Under the pieces are notes generated by a model, which had not been told where the DNA came from, did no database searches, and saw only the letters and a program-made list of their open reading frames with translations. Positions 63,470 through 64,000 of a stretch of 64,000 nucleotides of DNA are shown in pieces. Source of the stretch: Glossina fuscipes (taxonomy: Eukaryota > Arthropoda > Insecta > Diptera > Glossinidae); the NCBI RefSeq assembly GCF_014805625.2, contig NW_023998415.1, positions 24,968,727 through 25,032,726 on the forward strand, read 5' to 3'. A program made the position numbers and the translations under genes. Numbering within the stretch: position 1 is the stretch's first letter; the number at the start of each line of letters is the position of its first letter.

Positions 63470-64000
63470 ACCTGCATAAAAATGGAAAAAATTGACCACG
63501 TCTGCCCAATTTTATGGTGTATAAAATTTTAATTCCTTTTGCAATATCTTAATCACGCCCAGAAGCACGCTTTAAAAAGCTATAATGTATATAAATTCTT
63601 GGCTATTTTCAAATTCGAAAAGAACTTAAGCGTGTCTGTCTGTCAAACTGTGTAGTATCCGTGGTACACATTCTTCGATAGCGCTTACAAATTCTCAAGA
63701 TAGTTTGAAAATGGCCCAAACAGGTCAAACAACACGTCTATGACACCCACAGATCTATAGAATGAAGACTTACAACACTTTTGCTTTTTTTGTCTTATGC
63801 TCGTTGTTCATAATCTATGACAGATACACCACACAAAATTTCCACAAAATTATTCTACAAGAATATAAAAAATTAGTCACGCCCACTCAATAGTGTGATA
63901 TATGTAAATTTATATTTTTTCGTTTTTTTTAATCTTTTATAGGATAACGATGTAGGGTGTTAAGGATTTGGTTGCAACTGTATATAATTTCCCTACTTTT
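63470..64000 (+). repeat. Partial composite repeat running off the window end
   Basis: It shares ATAAATTCTTGG, CTGTGTAGTATC, GCGCTTACAAATTCTC and TTGAAAATGGCCCAAAC with the middle of the composite repeat at 32210-32400. It appears to continue beyond position 64000. Confidence 0.55.

Noticed and set aside
1..64000. CRISPR arrays, operons, ribosome-binding sites, tRNA or rRNA genes
   Set aside because: The window is eukaryotic, I found no cloverleaf or rRNA-like sequence, and the tandem repeats present are simple or minisatellite types.

Overview
The window looks like nuclear DNA of a higher (cyclorrhaphan) fly. It is AT-rich, with long intergenic stretches full of poly(A/T), (TA)n microsatellites and decayed interspersed repeats. 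Every protein I can recognise is insect-like, with short GT-AG introns. A calyptrate such as a tsetse-type fly is my guess; the sequence does not prove a genus. There are no bacterial, viral or CRISPR features.

Layout. (1) 1750-3738, plus strand: an uninterrupted gene for a mitochondrial succinate dehydrogenase flavoprotein, probably an intronless paralogue. (2) About 3.8-22.1 kb: no gene I can support; microsatellites, dispersed repeats, transposase debris and a short GC-richer patch. (3) 22137-36245, minus strand: a complete chitin synthase gene of the gut (Chs2) class, reconstructed as 14 coding exons and 1425 residues. Its 4-kb second intron holds a dead mariner copy and a composite repeat. 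(4) 37126-43321, minus strand: an SLC22-type organic cation transporter in six exons, with an in-frame TAA near the end. (5) 47899-53236, minus strand: a homologue of HPS3 (BLOC-2 subunit) in eight exons, about 1614 residues. (6) 57247-58890, plus strand: cyclin J in five exons. (7) 60150-62003, minus strand: an SLC35C2-type nucleotide-sugar transporter in four exons. (8) 62.0-64.0 kb: repeat DNA; the window ends inside it.

The genes do not form one pathway. Their roles are respiration (SdhA-like), peritrophic-matrix chitin synthesis (Chs2), organic cation transport, lysosome-related organelle biogenesis (HPS3), cell cycle (CycJ) and Golgi transport (SLC35C2). From memory and unverified, Chs2, SLC22 genes and the HPS3 homologue lie close together on Drosophila chromosome arm 3L, so the middle block may be conserved synteny.

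The exon models were built by hand from reading frame, GT/AG sites and family conservation. The points most worth a second look are the premature TAA in the transporter, the intronless SdhA-like gene, a His/Asn/Tyr tract inside the chitin synthase, and several related repeat families whose copies can be aligned within the window.
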